64,000 nt of DNA from Uliginosibacterium flavum (GTDB lineage Bacteria > Pseudomonadota > Gammaproteobacteria > Burkholderiales > Rhodocyclaceae): assembly GCF_040566545.1 (NCBI RefSeq), contig NZ_JBEWZI010000011.1, positions 96,256 to 160,255 of the forward strand, read 5' to 3'. How positions within the stretch are numbered: position 1 is the first letter of the stretch; every line of letters begins with the position of its first letter. The translations under genes and the position numbers were made by a program. Shown piece after piece: positions 25,935-34,357 of this stretch. The notes beneath the pieces are model-generated. The model had not been told where the DNA came from and searched no databases. It saw only the letters and a list, made by a program, of their open reading frames with translations.

Positions 25935-26657
25935 ATGCATGAATCCACCCTGATCAAGGTCAGCACACTCAGCAAACACTTCACCCTGCACCCGCAGGGT
26001 GGGGTGCGTATTCCGGTACTGGAGGAAATCTCGTTCGAGCTGGAGCGCGGCGAATGTCTGGTGCTCGACGGCCCGTCTGGTGCGGGCAAGAGCACGCTGC
26101 TGCGCTGTCTGTATGCCAACTACCTGGCCGCCAGCGGTCAGATCTGGCTGCGCGAAGCCGGCACGTTGGCGCGCATCGACATCACCCGTGCCAGCCCGCA
26201 GCAGATCATCGAACTGCGCCGCTCTACGCTGAGTTACGTGAGCCAGTTCCTGCGGGTGATTCCGCGCGTGAGTTCGCAAGACATCGTGGCCGAGCCGCTG
26301 CTGGCCATGGGCGCCGATCAAGCCGAAGCCCGCCAGCGCGCCGCTGGCCTGCTCGCCCGCCTGAATCTGCCCGAGCGCCTGTGGGCCTTGCCGCCGGCCA
26401 CCTTCTCCGGCGGTGAACAGCAGCGTGTGAACGTAGCGCGCGGCTTCATCACCGAAAAGCCGGTGATGTTGCTCGACGAGCCGACGGCTTCGCTGGATGC
26501 CGCCAATCGCGCGGTGGTGATCGAACTGATCCGCGAGGCCTGCGCACGCGGCGCTGGTGTGGTCGGCATCTTTCACGACGCCGAAGTACGCGAAGCCGTC
26601 GCCACCCGCCGTCTGCCGGTGCAAGCGATCAGTGCGCCACTGGCGAATGCGGCCTAG
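25935..26657 (+). CDS. phnL: C-P lyase ABC-type ATPase PhnL
   Basis: A 240-residue ABC ATPase with Walker A GPSGAGKST, TLSYVSQFLRVIPRVS as the Q-loop region typical of PhnL, signature FSGGEQQRVNVARGF, Walker B VMLLDEPTASLD and switch His in GIFHDAEVR. PhnL binds with PhnK to the C-P lyase core and supports formation of the ribosyl phosphonate. ATG 25935 preceded by CGGAGA is the start; the open frame further upstream lies in the repeat. Confidence 0.94.
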   Translation: MHESTLIKVSTLSKHFTLHPQGGVRIPVLEEISFELERGECLVLDGPSGAGKSTLLRCLYANYLAASGQIWLREAGTLARIDITRASPQQIIELRRSTLSYVSQFLRVIPRVSSQDIVAEPLLAMGADQAEARQRAAGLLARLNLPERLWALPPATFSGGEQQRVNVARGFITEKPVMLLDEPTASLDAANRAVVIELIREACARGAGVVGIFHDAEVREAVATRRLPVQAISAPLANAA

Positions 26658-26692
26658 CACTGTGCTGCGCAAAGTTCAGAACCGCCCCTCAT

Positions 26693-26723
26693 CCGTCATT
26701 CCGGGTCAAGCCCGGAATGACGG
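26693..26723. repeat. Perfect 13-bp hairpin repeat between phnL and phnM
   Basis: CCGTCATTCCGGG (26693-26705) and CCCGGAATGACGG (26711-26723) pair exactly around TCAAG. It is a common bacterial intergenic palindrome of the GTCATTCCGGG type. It may partly terminate or stabilise the operon transcript before phnM. Confidence 0.8.
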
Positions 26724-26829
26724 TGTTGATTTGCTTTCATCAATTCAGAAACACGCTGGCCGCACCTTCGATGTGTCCTTAATAGCTCACCTGCCTCTTC
26801 GACCGCAGCATCAAACAGAGAATCTGCCC

Positions 26830-27978
26830 ATGAAAACTCACCTGACCCACGCCCGTGTCGTCCTCGCTGACGAAGTGCTGGAAGACGCTTCCGTGCTGAT
26901 CGAAGACGGCATCATCCGCGCCATCAATCCTGAATCCGGCAACGGAGCGCGCGAGATCTCGTTGCAAGGGCAATGGCTGATGCCGGGCATGATCGATCTG
27001 CATTGCGACGCCATCGAAAAGGAGTGCGAGCCGCGTGCCAAGGTGCTGTTTCCGCATGACTTCGCCTGCCTCAATATCGACCGCCGCAACGCCGCCGCGG
27101 GCATCACCACGCCCTTTCATGCCCTGTCTTTCGCCCATGCCGAATGGGGCGTGCGCAACAACGACACCGCCTGCGATCTGGTGCGCGCGCTGAAGACCTT
27201 CAAGCGGCAGGAGCTGGTCGATAACCGCATCCATGTGCGCTACGAGATCACCGACATTACCGCCATGCCTTACATCACCACCCTGCTGGACGAAGGCGGC
27301 GTGGATCTGCTCTCGATCATGGATCACACCCCCGGCCAGGGGCAGTTCCGCCACCTCGAAACCTATGTCGCCTACATGATGGGCAACCACGGCAGCAGCC
27401 GCGAGGCGGCCGAGATGATTGCCGAGGAAAAGCGCCAGGCCCGCGAAACCGCCGACGACCGTGTGCTCGCCGTGATGGGGCAGGCCCGCAGGCTGGGCGT
27501 ACCCACTGCCAGTCATGACGATGACGACCACGCGCGCGTCACCACCATGAAGGAACTCGGCGCCTCGATGAGCGAGTTCCCGATCAATCTGGAAACCGCG
27601 CAAGCCGCCCACGCGGCCGGGCTGTCCACGATTTTCGGCGCCCCCAACGTGATGCGCGGCAGCAGCCAGTCCGGCAACATCCGCGCCATCGACGCGATCC
27701 GCGCCGGCGTGGCGGATTGCCTGTGTGCCGACTACGCCCCGGCCACCATGCTCGCCGCAGTCGAGGCCCTGCACATGCGCGAAGGCTTTCCGCTGCACGA
27801 AGCGGTGCGTCTGGTAAGCAAGGGACCGGCGCATGCCGCAGGGCTCACCGATCGTGGCGAGATCGCGGTTGGCAAACGCGCGGATCTGATCAGCGTGGCC
27901 CAGCCGGGCGCGCATGCCGCCATCAGCGCCACCTGGGTCGGCGGGCGACAGGTGTTCGCGGCGCATTACCCGCAATGA
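26830..27978 (+). CDS. phnM: Ribose 1-methylphosphonate 5-triphosphate diphosphatase PhnM
   Basis: A 382-residue amidohydrolase with WLMPGMIDLHCDAIEKECEPR, MDHTPGQGQF, TASHDDDDHARV, SEFPINLETA, FGAPNVMRG and the C-terminal GKRADLI, all typical of PhnM. It hydrolyses the triphosphate of the phosphonate ribosyl intermediate to monophosphate plus pyrophosphate before PhnJ acts. ATG 26830 follows a 172-bp gap after phnL. The stop overlaps the MFS gene start (ATGA). It is a diverged paralog of the copy at 15591-16748. Confidence 0.94.
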   Translation: MKTHLTHARVVLADEVLEDASVLIEDGIIRAINPESGNGAREISLQGQWLMPGMIDLHCDAIEKECEPRAKVLFPHDFACLNIDRRNAAAGITTPFHALSFAHAEWGVRNNDTACDLVRALKTFKRQELVDNRIHVRYEITDITAMPYITTLLDEGGVDLLSIMDHTPGQGQFRHLETYVAYMMGNHGSSREAAEMIAEEKRQARETADDRVLAVMGQARRLGVPTASHDDDDHARVTTMKELGASMSEFPINLETAQAAHAAGLSTIFGAPNVMRGSSQSGNIRAIDAIRAGVADCLCADYAPATMLAAVEALHMREGFPLHEAVRLVSKGPAHAAGLTDRGEIAVGKRADLISVAQPGAHAAISATWVGGRQVFAAHYPQ

Positions 27979-29174
27979 GCGCCGCGCCGGCACGTCTGTG
28001 GCATGTCGTGCCGGCGCTGGGCGTCACCCAGATCATCGGCTGGGGCAGCCTGTACTACAGCATCAGCGTACTCGCCAGCGCGATGGCCGCGAGTCTGGAT
28101 TGCAGCTGCAGCTGGATCTTCGGCGCCTTCTCGGTCAGCCTTGCCACCTCGGGCCTGGCGGCCCCGGCCGCCGGGCGCGCCATCGATCGTCTGGGCGGGC
28201 GCGCAGTGCTGTGCGCCGGCTCGCTGCTCGCTGCCCTCGCGCTGGCGCTGATCGCGCTGGCCCCGAGCCTGCCCTGGTTCTTCGCGGGCTGGCTGCTCGC
28301 TGGCATTGCGATGGCCTGCTGCCTGTATGACGCCGCCTTTCCGGCGCTGAGCCAGCTTGCCGGCGCACACTATCGCCGCGCGCTGACCGCACTCACCCTC
28401 TTCGGCGGCCTCGCCTCCACGGCTTTCTGGCCACTGGCCTGGCAGCTCGAACGCAGCTTCGACTGGCGCACCGCCTTGCTGAGCTTCGCCGCTCTCCACC
28501 TGCTGCTGTGCTTCCCGCTGCATCGCTGGGTCTTGCCCAAAATCCCCCCGAAGCCGCCACGCACCGACTCCACCAGCGAGCCGGCAAGGCCCGGCTTGTC
28601 CCCGACCCTGCGCCGCAGCCTGATCCTGCTAGCCGCCGCCTTCACGCTGAATGCCTTCGTGTTTTCCGGCATCGGCGCCCATGTGGTTGGTGCCCTCAGT
28701 GCGGCCACCGGCGAGGCGACACAGGCGGTGTGGATCGCCTCACTGATCGGCCCGCTGCAGGTCACCGGCCGTATCCTCGAATTCAGCGTCGCGCGCCGAC
28801 TCTCGGCCAGAATGGTCGGGCTGACGTGCTTTGCGCTGACGACGCTGGCGATGTTTCTGCTCTGGCAGGCCGCCGAGCTGAGCGTGCTGGCGCTGCTGTT
28901 CGTGATCATTTACGGCGCCGCCAATGGCGTGATGACCATCGTGCGCGGCACGGTGCCGGTTGAGCTGTTCGGTCGCGAGCAGTTCGGCCGCATCAACGGG
29001 CAGATCGCCGCCCCCGCCTTCTTCGCCAAGGCCTGCGCTCCGATGCTGATCGCGCTGCTGCTGGATCAAGGCGGTCGCTATACGCAGATGGCACTGGTGC
29101 TGGCGGTGATATCCGCGGCCGCCTTCGTCTTTTATCTGAAGGCGAATCAGGGGCTTGATCGTTCTGACAGCTGA
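27975..29174 (+). CDS. MFS transporter translationally coupled to phnM
   Basis: A 399-residue protein with about 12 hydrophobic segments and MFS landmarks: GWGSLYYSISVLASAM in helix 1, GRAIDRLGGRAVL between helices 2 and 3 (the GxxxDRxGxR loop), a central cytoplasmic Pro-rich loop (KIPPKPPRTDS), and NGVMTIVRGTVPVELFG in helix 10/loop. The start ATG overlaps the phnM stop, so it belongs to the C-P lyase operon. It could import phosphonates or export a product, but no substrate signature is visible. It ends the operon; the next gene is convergent, 9 bp away. Confidence 0.85.
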   Translation: MSAAPARLWHVVPALGVTQIIGWGSLYYSISVLASAMAASLDCSCSWIFGAFSVSLATSGLAAPAAGRAIDRLGGRAVLCAGSLLAALALALIALAPSLPWFFAGWLLAGIAMACCLYDAAFPALSQLAGAHYRRALTALTLFGGLASTAFWPLAWQLERSFDWRTALLSFAALHLLLCFPLHRWVLPKIPPKPPRTDSTSEPARPGLSPTLRRSLILLAAAFTLNAFVFSGIGAHVVGALSAATGEATQAVWIASLIGPLQVTGRILEFSVARRLSARMVGLTCFALTTLAMFLLWQAAELSVLALLFVIIYGAANGVMTIVRGTVPVELFGREQFGRINGQIAAPAFFAKACAPMLIALLLDQGGRYTQMALVLAVISAAAFVFYLKANQGLDRSDS

Positions 29175-29183
29175 GGCCTCGCC

Positions 29184-29411
29184 TTATTGCCCGCTCTTGC
29201 GCTGCAGCGTGGCGCCTTTGTTCTGCTCGTCACAACTCAGGGTGAAGTCACCGCGAATGCCATCGGCCTGAACGAACTGGCGCAGCAGGTTCGCCGGAAA
29301 ACTCACGGTATGGCCATCCGCCAGACGGATCACGACCTGCGTCACCCGGCCGCGGTAATACGGCAGGTATTGCTCGGGCGAGATGTCGAGGCGGAAGTCG
29401 AAGTGTTTCAT
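29184..29411 (-). CDS. DUF2835 family protein
   Basis: A 75-residue protein. KHFDFRLDISPEQYLPYYRG, QVVIRLADGHTVSFPANLLR and GDFTLSCDEQ match the DUF2835 pattern (a small beta-rich cytosolic protein of gamma- and betaproteobacteria). The function is unknown. ATG 29411 was taken as the start because the family begins there; the open frame further upstream is non-conserved sequence. Confidence 0.8.
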   Translation of the reverse strand: MKHFDFRLDISPEQYLPYYRGRVTQVVIRLADGHTVSFPANLLRQFVQADGIRGDFTLSCDEQNKGATLQRKSGQ

Positions 29412-29451
29412 GCGCTGAATTTTGCCAGTCTCAAGCCTGCCTTGCAGCAGT

Positions 29452-29814
29452 TCAGTCGCCGCCGGCGCCGGTCTGCAGATCCCACTCGATCTGGCATTGC
29501 TCACATTGCGCGACCCATTGCGTGCGCGTTGCATCTTTGCGCGTACGGGTCTTGCCGCCACATTCCAGGCATTTGACGTGGTGCAGGCGCCAGCTCAGGT
29601 AAAGCAGGCCGCCCAGTACCAGTATGCCGAACAGGCCGCTCAGCACCCAGCCCAGCAGCGGATAGCCCTGTCTGTGCAGCAACAGGCCGCCGCTGATGCT
29701 CAGCGCGGCGGCAATCCAGATGGTTATGAAGCGGCGCTGCAGTGATTTCTGGAAACCTGGATGAATGCGTGACTGCATGCTGGAGAGCCGCTCCTGGATT
29801 TGTTTTTGAAGCAT
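29452..29814 (-). CDS. Membrane protein with C-terminal zinc ribbon
   Basis: A 120-residue protein. Two hydrophobic helices (about residues 30-47 and 52-72) precede a cytoplasmic tail with two CxxC pairs (CLECGG and CEQCQ), a typical zinc ribbon. Its specific family is not recognised. It precedes the DUF2835 gene on the same strand by 40 bp and may be co-transcribed. The ATG at 29814 abuts repeat copy 5. Confidence 0.65.
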   Translation of the reverse strand: MLQKQIQERLSSMQSRIHPGFQKSLQRRFITIWIAAALSISGGLLLHRQGYPLLGWVLSGLFGILVLGGLLYLSWRLHHVKCLECGGKTRTRKDATRTQWVAQCEQCQIEWDLQTGAGGD

Positions 29815-29819
29815 GCTGC

Positions 29820-29891
29820 CTGAAGAGCCTTGTCAGGCAGGGGTTTGTGGATGGTATGTCTGTAGATGCCCGCCCTGAGCGGTTATCCAGC
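29820..29891. repeat. GAAGAGCC-family palindromic repeat, copy 5 (degenerate)
   Basis: CTGAAGAGCC (29820-29829), a conserved inner CTGTAGATGCC, and a decayed right arm. It lies between the zinc-ribbon gene start and the fumarase terminator. Confidence 0.55.
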
Positions 29892-29897
29892 CATTCA

Positions 29898-29926
29898 AGA
29901 AAAAGCCCGCATCGCTGCGGGCTTAT
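29898..29926 (-). terminator. Rho-independent terminator of the fumarase gene
   Basis: On the minus strand AAGCCCGC, AGCGAT and GCGGGCTT form an 8-bp stem followed by TTTCTTG, giving an uninterrupted T-run in GCGGGCTTTTTC. It lies just past the fumarase stop. Confidence 0.85.
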
Positions 29927-29931
29927 CTTGA

Positions 29932-31452
29932 TCAGACCACTTTGATGCCGATCTGGCTGATCCGGGTCTGCCATTCCTTCGGCCCGGTCTCATGCACCGA
30001 GATGCCGGTGGAATCCACGGCGACGGTCACCGGCATGTCCTGCACGGTGAATTCGTAGATGGCTTCCATGCCCAGATCTTCGAAGGCCAGCACGCGCGCG
30101 GCCTTGATTGCCTTGGAGACGAGGTAGGCGGCGCCGCCGACGGCCATCAGGTACACCGACTGGTGTTTCTTGATGGCGTCGATGCCGGCCGGGCCGCGCT
30201 CGGATTTGCCGATCATGCCGAGCAGACCGGTTTGCGCCAGCACCTGTTCGGTGAACTTGTCCATGCGCGTGGCGGTGGTGGGGCCGGCCGGGCCGACGAC
30301 TTCGTCGCGCACCGGATCGACCGGGCCGACGTAGTAAATGAACTTGCCGGCCAGATCCACCGGCAGTTTCTCGCCCTTGTTGAGCATGTCGGTCATGCGC
30401 TTGTGTGCAGCGTCGCGGCCGGTGAGCATCTTGCCGTTCAGGAGCAGCACGTCGCCGGGTTTCCAGCTAGCGACTTCCTCGCGCGTCACGGTGTCCAGAT
30501 TCACGCGTTTGCCCTTGGACGAATCATAGGTCAGGCTTGGCCAGTCTTCGAGTGACGGCGGATCGAGATAGACCGGGCCGCTGCCGTCCAGCACGAAATG
30601 GGCGTGGCGCGTGGCGGCGCAGTTCGGGATCATCGCCACCGGCAGATTGGCGGCGTGGGTCGGGTAGTCGATGACTTTGACGTCGAGCACGGTGGTCAGG
30701 CCGCCGAGGCCTTGCGCGCCGATGCCAAGGGCATTCACTTTTTCGTACAGCTCGATGCGCAGTTCTTCGGCGCGATTGCTGGGGCCACGGGCGATCAAAT
30801 CGAGGATGTCGATCGGCTCCATCAGCGCTTCCTTGGCCATCAGCATGGCCTTCTCGGCGGTGCCGCCGATGCCGATGCCGAGCATGCCCGGCGGGCACCA
30901 GCCGGCGCCCATGGTCGGTACGGTCTTGAGCACCCAGTCGACGATGGAATCCGAGGGATTCAACATGGCGAACTTGGACTTGGCCTCGGAGCCACCGCCC
31001 TTGGCGGCGACGGTGACGTCGACCTTGTCGCCCGGCACGATGCTCATGTTGATCACTGCCGGCGTGTTGTCCTTGGTGTTCGTGCGTTTGCCGGCCGGGT
31101 CGGCGAGGATGGACGCGCGCAGTTTGTTGTCCGGTTGCAGATAGGCGCGGCGCACGCCTGCGTTGATGGCGTCGTCGAGCGAACCGGAAAAACCTTCCCA
31201 GCGCACGTCCATGCCGACCTTGAGGAAGACCGTGACGATGCCGGTGTCCTGACAGATGGGGCGATGGCCTTCGGCGCACATGCGCGAGTTGATCAGGATC
31301 TGCGCCATCGCGTCCTTGGCGGCCGGGCTGGCTTCCAGTTCGTAGGCGCGGGCCAGGCCCTTGATGTAATCCACGGGATGGTAATAGCTGATGTACTGGA
31401 GGGCGGCGGCGACGCTGTCGATCAGGTCGGCTTGCTTGATGGTGGTGGTCAT
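29932..31452 (-). CDS. fumA: Fumarate hydratase, class I
   Basis: A 506-residue class I fumarase. The [4Fe-4S] cysteines are in HRPICQDTG (about residue 66), in the GAGWCPPG region and in IPNCAATRH. The C-terminal beta domain has NGKMLTGRDAAHKRM and YYVGPVDPVRDEVVGPAGPTTATRM, which carries the catalytic threonine-lysine region. It interconverts fumarate and malate in the TCA cycle and is oxygen-sensitive. AGAGAGAG precedes ATG 31452. It is monocistronic, with a REP pair upstream and a strong terminator downstream. Confidence 0.95.
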   Translation of the reverse strand: MTTTIKQADLIDSVAAALQYISYYHPVDYIKGLARAYELEASPAAKDAMAQILINSRMCAEGHRPICQDTGIVTVFLKVGMDVRWEGFSGSLDDAINAGVRRAYLQPDNKLRASILADPAGKRTNTKDNTPAVINMSIVPGDKVDVTVAAKGGGSEAKSKFAMLNPSDSIVDWVLKTVPTMGAGWCPPGMLGIGIGGTAEKAMLMAKEALMEPIDILDLIARGPSNRAEELRIELYEKVNALGIGAQGLGGLTTVLDVKVIDYPTHAANLPVAMIPNCAATRHAHFVLDGSGPVYLDPPSLEDWPSLTYDSSKGKRVNLDTVTREEVASWKPGDVLLLNGKMLTGRDAAHKRMTDMLNKGEKLPVDLAGKFIYYVGPVDPVRDEVVGPAGPTTATRMDKFTEQVLAQTGLLGMIGKSERGPAGIDAIKKHQSVYLMAVGGAAYLVSKAIKAARVLAFEDLGMEAIYEFTVQDMPVTVAVDSTGISVHETGPKEWQTRISQIGIKVV

Positions 31453-31482
31453 GGGCTCTCTCTTTGCGCTGGTGGGGCTGTC

Positions 31483-31562
31483 GTAGGTGCGACTTCAGTC
31501 GCACTCCGAACGTGGGTGGCCGACTGAAGGCTCTCCTGAGCCTGTCGAAGGGTCGGCCCTGC
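31483..31562. repeat. REP pair 1, one arm split by a nested insertion
   Basis: GTGCGACTTCAGTCGCAC (within 31483-31504) is followed by GGCCGACTGAAG. The second REP is interrupted by about 22 bp containing CTCCTGAGCCTGTCGAAGG before TCGGCCCTGCG resumes. The intact forms of this pair are at 43895-43951 and 47132-47188. Confidence 0.85.
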
Positions 31563-31579
31563 GTTTTGTGCAAATTGCT

Positions 31580-32146
31580 TTAGTGTTCAAGCTGTTTGCT
31601 GACGACCAGCGTGCTGGTCATGATGCGGTCGGTATAGGCCATCACCAGCGCCGACACCACAAAGGTCAGATGAATTCCGACCTGCATCAGCACGCCGTGC
31701 TCCAGTTTGCTCAGGGAAAAAGGATCGCCGGCCTGGGCCATCTTGCTGCTTACCTCGATGAAGGTCTTGAGCAGGTGGATCGAGGAGATGCCGATCAGCG
31801 CGGTGGCCAGCTTCACCTTCAGCACCCCGGCGTTCACGTGTGAGAGCCATTCCGGCTGGTCGGGATGCTCGTCCAGATCCAGTTTGGAGACGAAAGTCTG
31901 ATAGCCGCCGACGGTGACCATGATCAGCAGGTTGGCGACCATCACTACGTCGATCAGGCCCAGCACGATGAGCATGATATCCACTTCAGTCATCGAGTTC
32001 GCGCCGCCGACCAGGTGAATCAGCTCCTGCAGGAACTTGAAGACATACACGCCCTGGGCGAAGACCAGGCCGAGGTAGAGCGGGGCTTGCAGCCAGCGGC
32101 TGCCGAAGAGGAAGGCTTCGAGATGATGCGAAATGGGCTTTTTCAT
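31580..32146 (-). CDS. YqhA/UPF0114 family membrane protein
   Basis: A 188-residue protein with four hydrophobic segments. FGSRWLQAPLYLGLVFAQ, VDIMLIVLGLIDVVMVANLLIMV and VGIHLTFVVSALVMAYTDRI are typical of UPF0114/TIGR00645 proteins. The molecular function is unknown. ATG 32146 was chosen because the family starts with a short polar segment before the first helix. Divergent from apt. Confidence 0.88.
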   Translation of the reverse strand: MKKPISHHLEAFLFGSRWLQAPLYLGLVFAQGVYVFKFLQELIHLVGGANSMTEVDIMLIVLGLIDVVMVANLLIMVTVGGYQTFVSKLDLDEHPDQPEWLSHVNAGVLKVKLATALIGISSIHLLKTFIEVSSKMAQAGDPFSLSKLEHGVLMQVGIHLTFVVSALVMAYTDRIMTSTLVVSKQLEH

Positions 32147-32267
32147 GGTCTCTACAGGGTCGATTAAGGGTTGCCGGGTCTGTGCCCGATCAGTAGGAAA
32201 GTATAGCAGCCGGCGTTGCTGCAGCCGGGCGGCTAGAATGCGGCAACCCATCGTTCAGGATACCGCC

Positions 32268-32810
32268 ATGCTGCTTGACCCGAATGACCTGCGTGACCAT
32301 ATCCGCACCGTAGCCGACTGGCCCCAGCCCGGCGTGCAATTCCGTGACATCACCCCGCTGCTGCAGGATCCGGCCGCGCTGCGCGTGCTGGTTCAGCATT
32401 TCGTGCTGCGCTACATGCACCAGAAGATCGACGTGGTGGCCGGGCTGGATGCGCGCGGCTTCATCATCGGGTCGATTGTGGCCTACGAGCTGAACGTGGG
32501 TTTCGTGCCGATCCGCAAGAAGGGCAAGCTGCCCTACACCACGATTGCCGAGGAGTACGAGCTGGAGTACGGCAGCGCCACCGTCGAGCTGCACGCCGAC
32601 GCCTGCAAGAGTGGCGACCGCGTGTTGCTGATCGACGACCTGATCGCCACCGGCGGCACCATGATGGCCGGCAAAAAGCTGCTGGAACGCCTCGGCGCCA
32701 CGGTGGTGGAAGGCGCGGCGATTGTTGATCTGCCGGAGCTGGGCGGATCGAAGCTGCTACGCGACTCCGGCCTGAAGCTGTTTACGCTGGTGGATTTTGC
32801 GGGGCATTGA
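32268..32810 (+). CDS. apt: Adenine phosphoribosyltransferase
   Basis: A 180-residue protein. WPQPGVQFRDITPLLQDP is the Apt N-terminus, ARGFIIGS is the PPi loop, and VLLIDDLIATGGT is the PRPP-binding motif. It salvages adenine with PRPP to AMP. In this genome it could also recycle adenine released by PhnI during phosphonate activation, drawing on PRPP remade by PhnN, although the genes are not linked in an operon. ATG 32268 has AGGA upstream. Confidence 0.95.
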   Translation: MLLDPNDLRDHIRTVADWPQPGVQFRDITPLLQDPAALRVLVQHFVLRYMHQKIDVVAGLDARGFIIGSIVAYELNVGFVPIRKKGKLPYTTIAEEYELEYGSATVELHADACKSGDRVLLIDDLIATGGTMMAGKKLLERLGATVVEGAAIVDLPELGGSKLLRDSGLKLFTLVDFAGH

Positions 32811-32836
32811 GACGGACGGGTTGTACGTCGGGGTGT

Positions 32837-33790
32837 TCAGTGGCAATCCCAGTTGTACCAGACCTTGTCAAAATCCAGCGTCTTCAAGTCCGCTTTGCGA
32901 ATGAAGAAATTCGCGATGCCCACGTCGCCCCACATGACCTCGAAATGATCGTTCGAATCGGTATCGATCTGAAATAGCAGCTGCCATTCTTCGCCGCTGG
33001 CTGCATAGCCACGGGGATCCTCCTGAGTGAAGGCGGCGTAGCCTCCAAGTTTGTGGGTGGGCGACTGGCTGAGTGTTTCGAAGGCGTACTCTTCACTGGC
33101 TTCGCTCAAGTCGCCAAGTGGCGCCAGGATTTTCCTGAAGCGGTAGTCCGACGGGTTGGCGATGTCGCGGCCCAGCGAGAGGGCGATTGCCGTTTCGCCG
33201 CGGTGCGGGAGAAGCTCATCCGGTTTTGCTGCAGCACCCGGTATGGCTCCAGGTGCGGACTCATTGATTTCGCGGTGATAGATCACGGCGAAATTCTTTT
33301 TCATGGCCAGATAGCGTTCGAGGGGGAGCGTCTGGTCAATGAAATCCATGCCATACAAATCATCGTTGCCGATAAAGAATTGCAACAGCCCCGTGCTCGG
33401 GTAATCGGCGAGCTTGCCATCCAGCTCCGAAAAATTGATTTGCGCCAGAAAGACCAGCGGCTGGCCGTCTTTGCCGGTCGGGTAGGGCTTGCCTGCTGGC
33501 CACCAGGCTTGGCCGCCAAATCTGGATTGGCTGGCGCGCGTCGGTTTGTCTTTGAGCAGTTTGATGTGGATGGCGGGCAGGGCGTTCTGCTCGAGTAGCG
33601 CCTGTATCGTCGGCCACTCTGCGGGGATGCTTGGCGCCTCGGTGTGTGGCAGGTTCTGGCCCGGTTTTTCTGGCGATGCCCGGAGGAGAAGGACGGCGGC
33701 GACAAGCGTCAGGATCAGCAGGATGCTCAGCGACATGATGAATTTTCGCGGGGGGATGGGCATGGAGGAATGCTCGTTTGAAGCCGTCAC
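32837..33790 (-). CDS. DUF1963 (YwqG-like) membrane-anchored protein
   Basis: A 317-residue protein. One N-terminal membrane helix (about residues 17-36) is followed by a DUF1963 domain: SRFGGQAWWPAGKPYPTG, PLVFLAQINFSEL, GLLQFFIGNDD, HKLGGYAAFTQEDPR, LLFQIDTD and MWGDVGIANFFI are all family landmarks. The fold is known from Bacillus YwqG but the function is not. The start is uncertain: GTG 33790 or the in-frame ATG at 33763, neither with a strong ribosome site. Its end is 26 bp from the convergent apt stop. Confidence 0.82.
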   Translation of the reverse strand: MTASNEHSSMPIPPRKFIMSLSILLILTLVAAVLLLRASPEKPGQNLPHTEAPSIPAEWPTIQALLEQNALPAIHIKLLKDKPTRASQSRFGGQAWWPAGKPYPTGKDGQPLVFLAQINFSELDGKLADYPSTGLLQFFIGNDDLYGMDFIDQTLPLERYLAMKKNFAVIYHREINESAPGAIPGAAAKPDELLPHRGETAIALSLGRDIANPSDYRFRKILAPLGDLSEASEEYAFETLSQSPTHKLGGYAAFTQEDPRGYAASGEEWQLLFQIDTDSNDHFEVMWGDVGIANFFIRKADLKTLDFDKVWYNWDCH

Positions 33791-33837
33791 GCTGGTGGAT
33801 TTCGCAACGCGGACGCTGCAAATCTGATCTTGGCGAT

Positions 33838-34353
33838 TTACCGCTTTACAGTCAGCGTCACCAGAAACGGGAACTCCTTGTCGGCGGACTGCCGGATACG
33901 GGCATCCGGCCCGAGCGTGTTGCTAATCGTAGCCTTCAGCGCCTCAAGATCCACGGCTTCGCAGCGCAGGTCGGCGGTGATGCGGCCTTCGTCTTCATAT
34001 ACCGGGAAGTCGCTGCAGCCCACGGGTTTGAGGGGCGTCGTGTAGACCGTGCAGCCGCAGCTTGCATCAAAGGCCGGGCAGGGGCGGCTGTGGGCGTAGT
34101 AGAGGCCATTGGCCGGGCGGATTTCGATCGGGCCACGGCCTGCGGCAAGGCGTTTGTCGAACTCCTTGCGTGATTCTTCCAAGCGCCACAGCCCCTTGGT
34201 CTGCGCCCAGTCGAGTTCAAGCACGAGCTTGTCGAGCTTGCAGCAGGGCGCTGCGCAGCTGGGGCAATGCGGGATGACGGCTGCGCTCTGGTAAGCGGCT
34301 GCGGCTGCGGCGAGTTCTTTGGCCAGATTGCGGCGTGGGCTTTGGCTACTCAT
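33838..34353 (-). CDS. YkgJ-type cysteine cluster protein
   Basis: A 171-residue protein with an N-terminal CPSCAAPCCK motif and later CPAFDASCGC and GCSDFP. This eight-Cys pattern is the YkgJ/CxxCxxxCC family, thought to chelate zinc or iron. The physiological role is unknown. It follows hemF by 4 bp on the same strand and is probably co-transcribed with it. Confidence 0.82.
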   Translation of the reverse strand: MSSQSPRRNLAKELAAAAAAYQSAAVIPHCPSCAAPCCKLDKLVLELDWAQTKGLWRLEESRKEFDKRLAAGRGPIEIRPANGLYYAHSRPCPAFDASCGCTVYTTPLKPVGCSDFPVYEDEGRITADLRCEAVDLEALKATISNTLGPDARIRQSADKEFPFLVTLTVKR

Positions 34354-34357
34354 CGGT

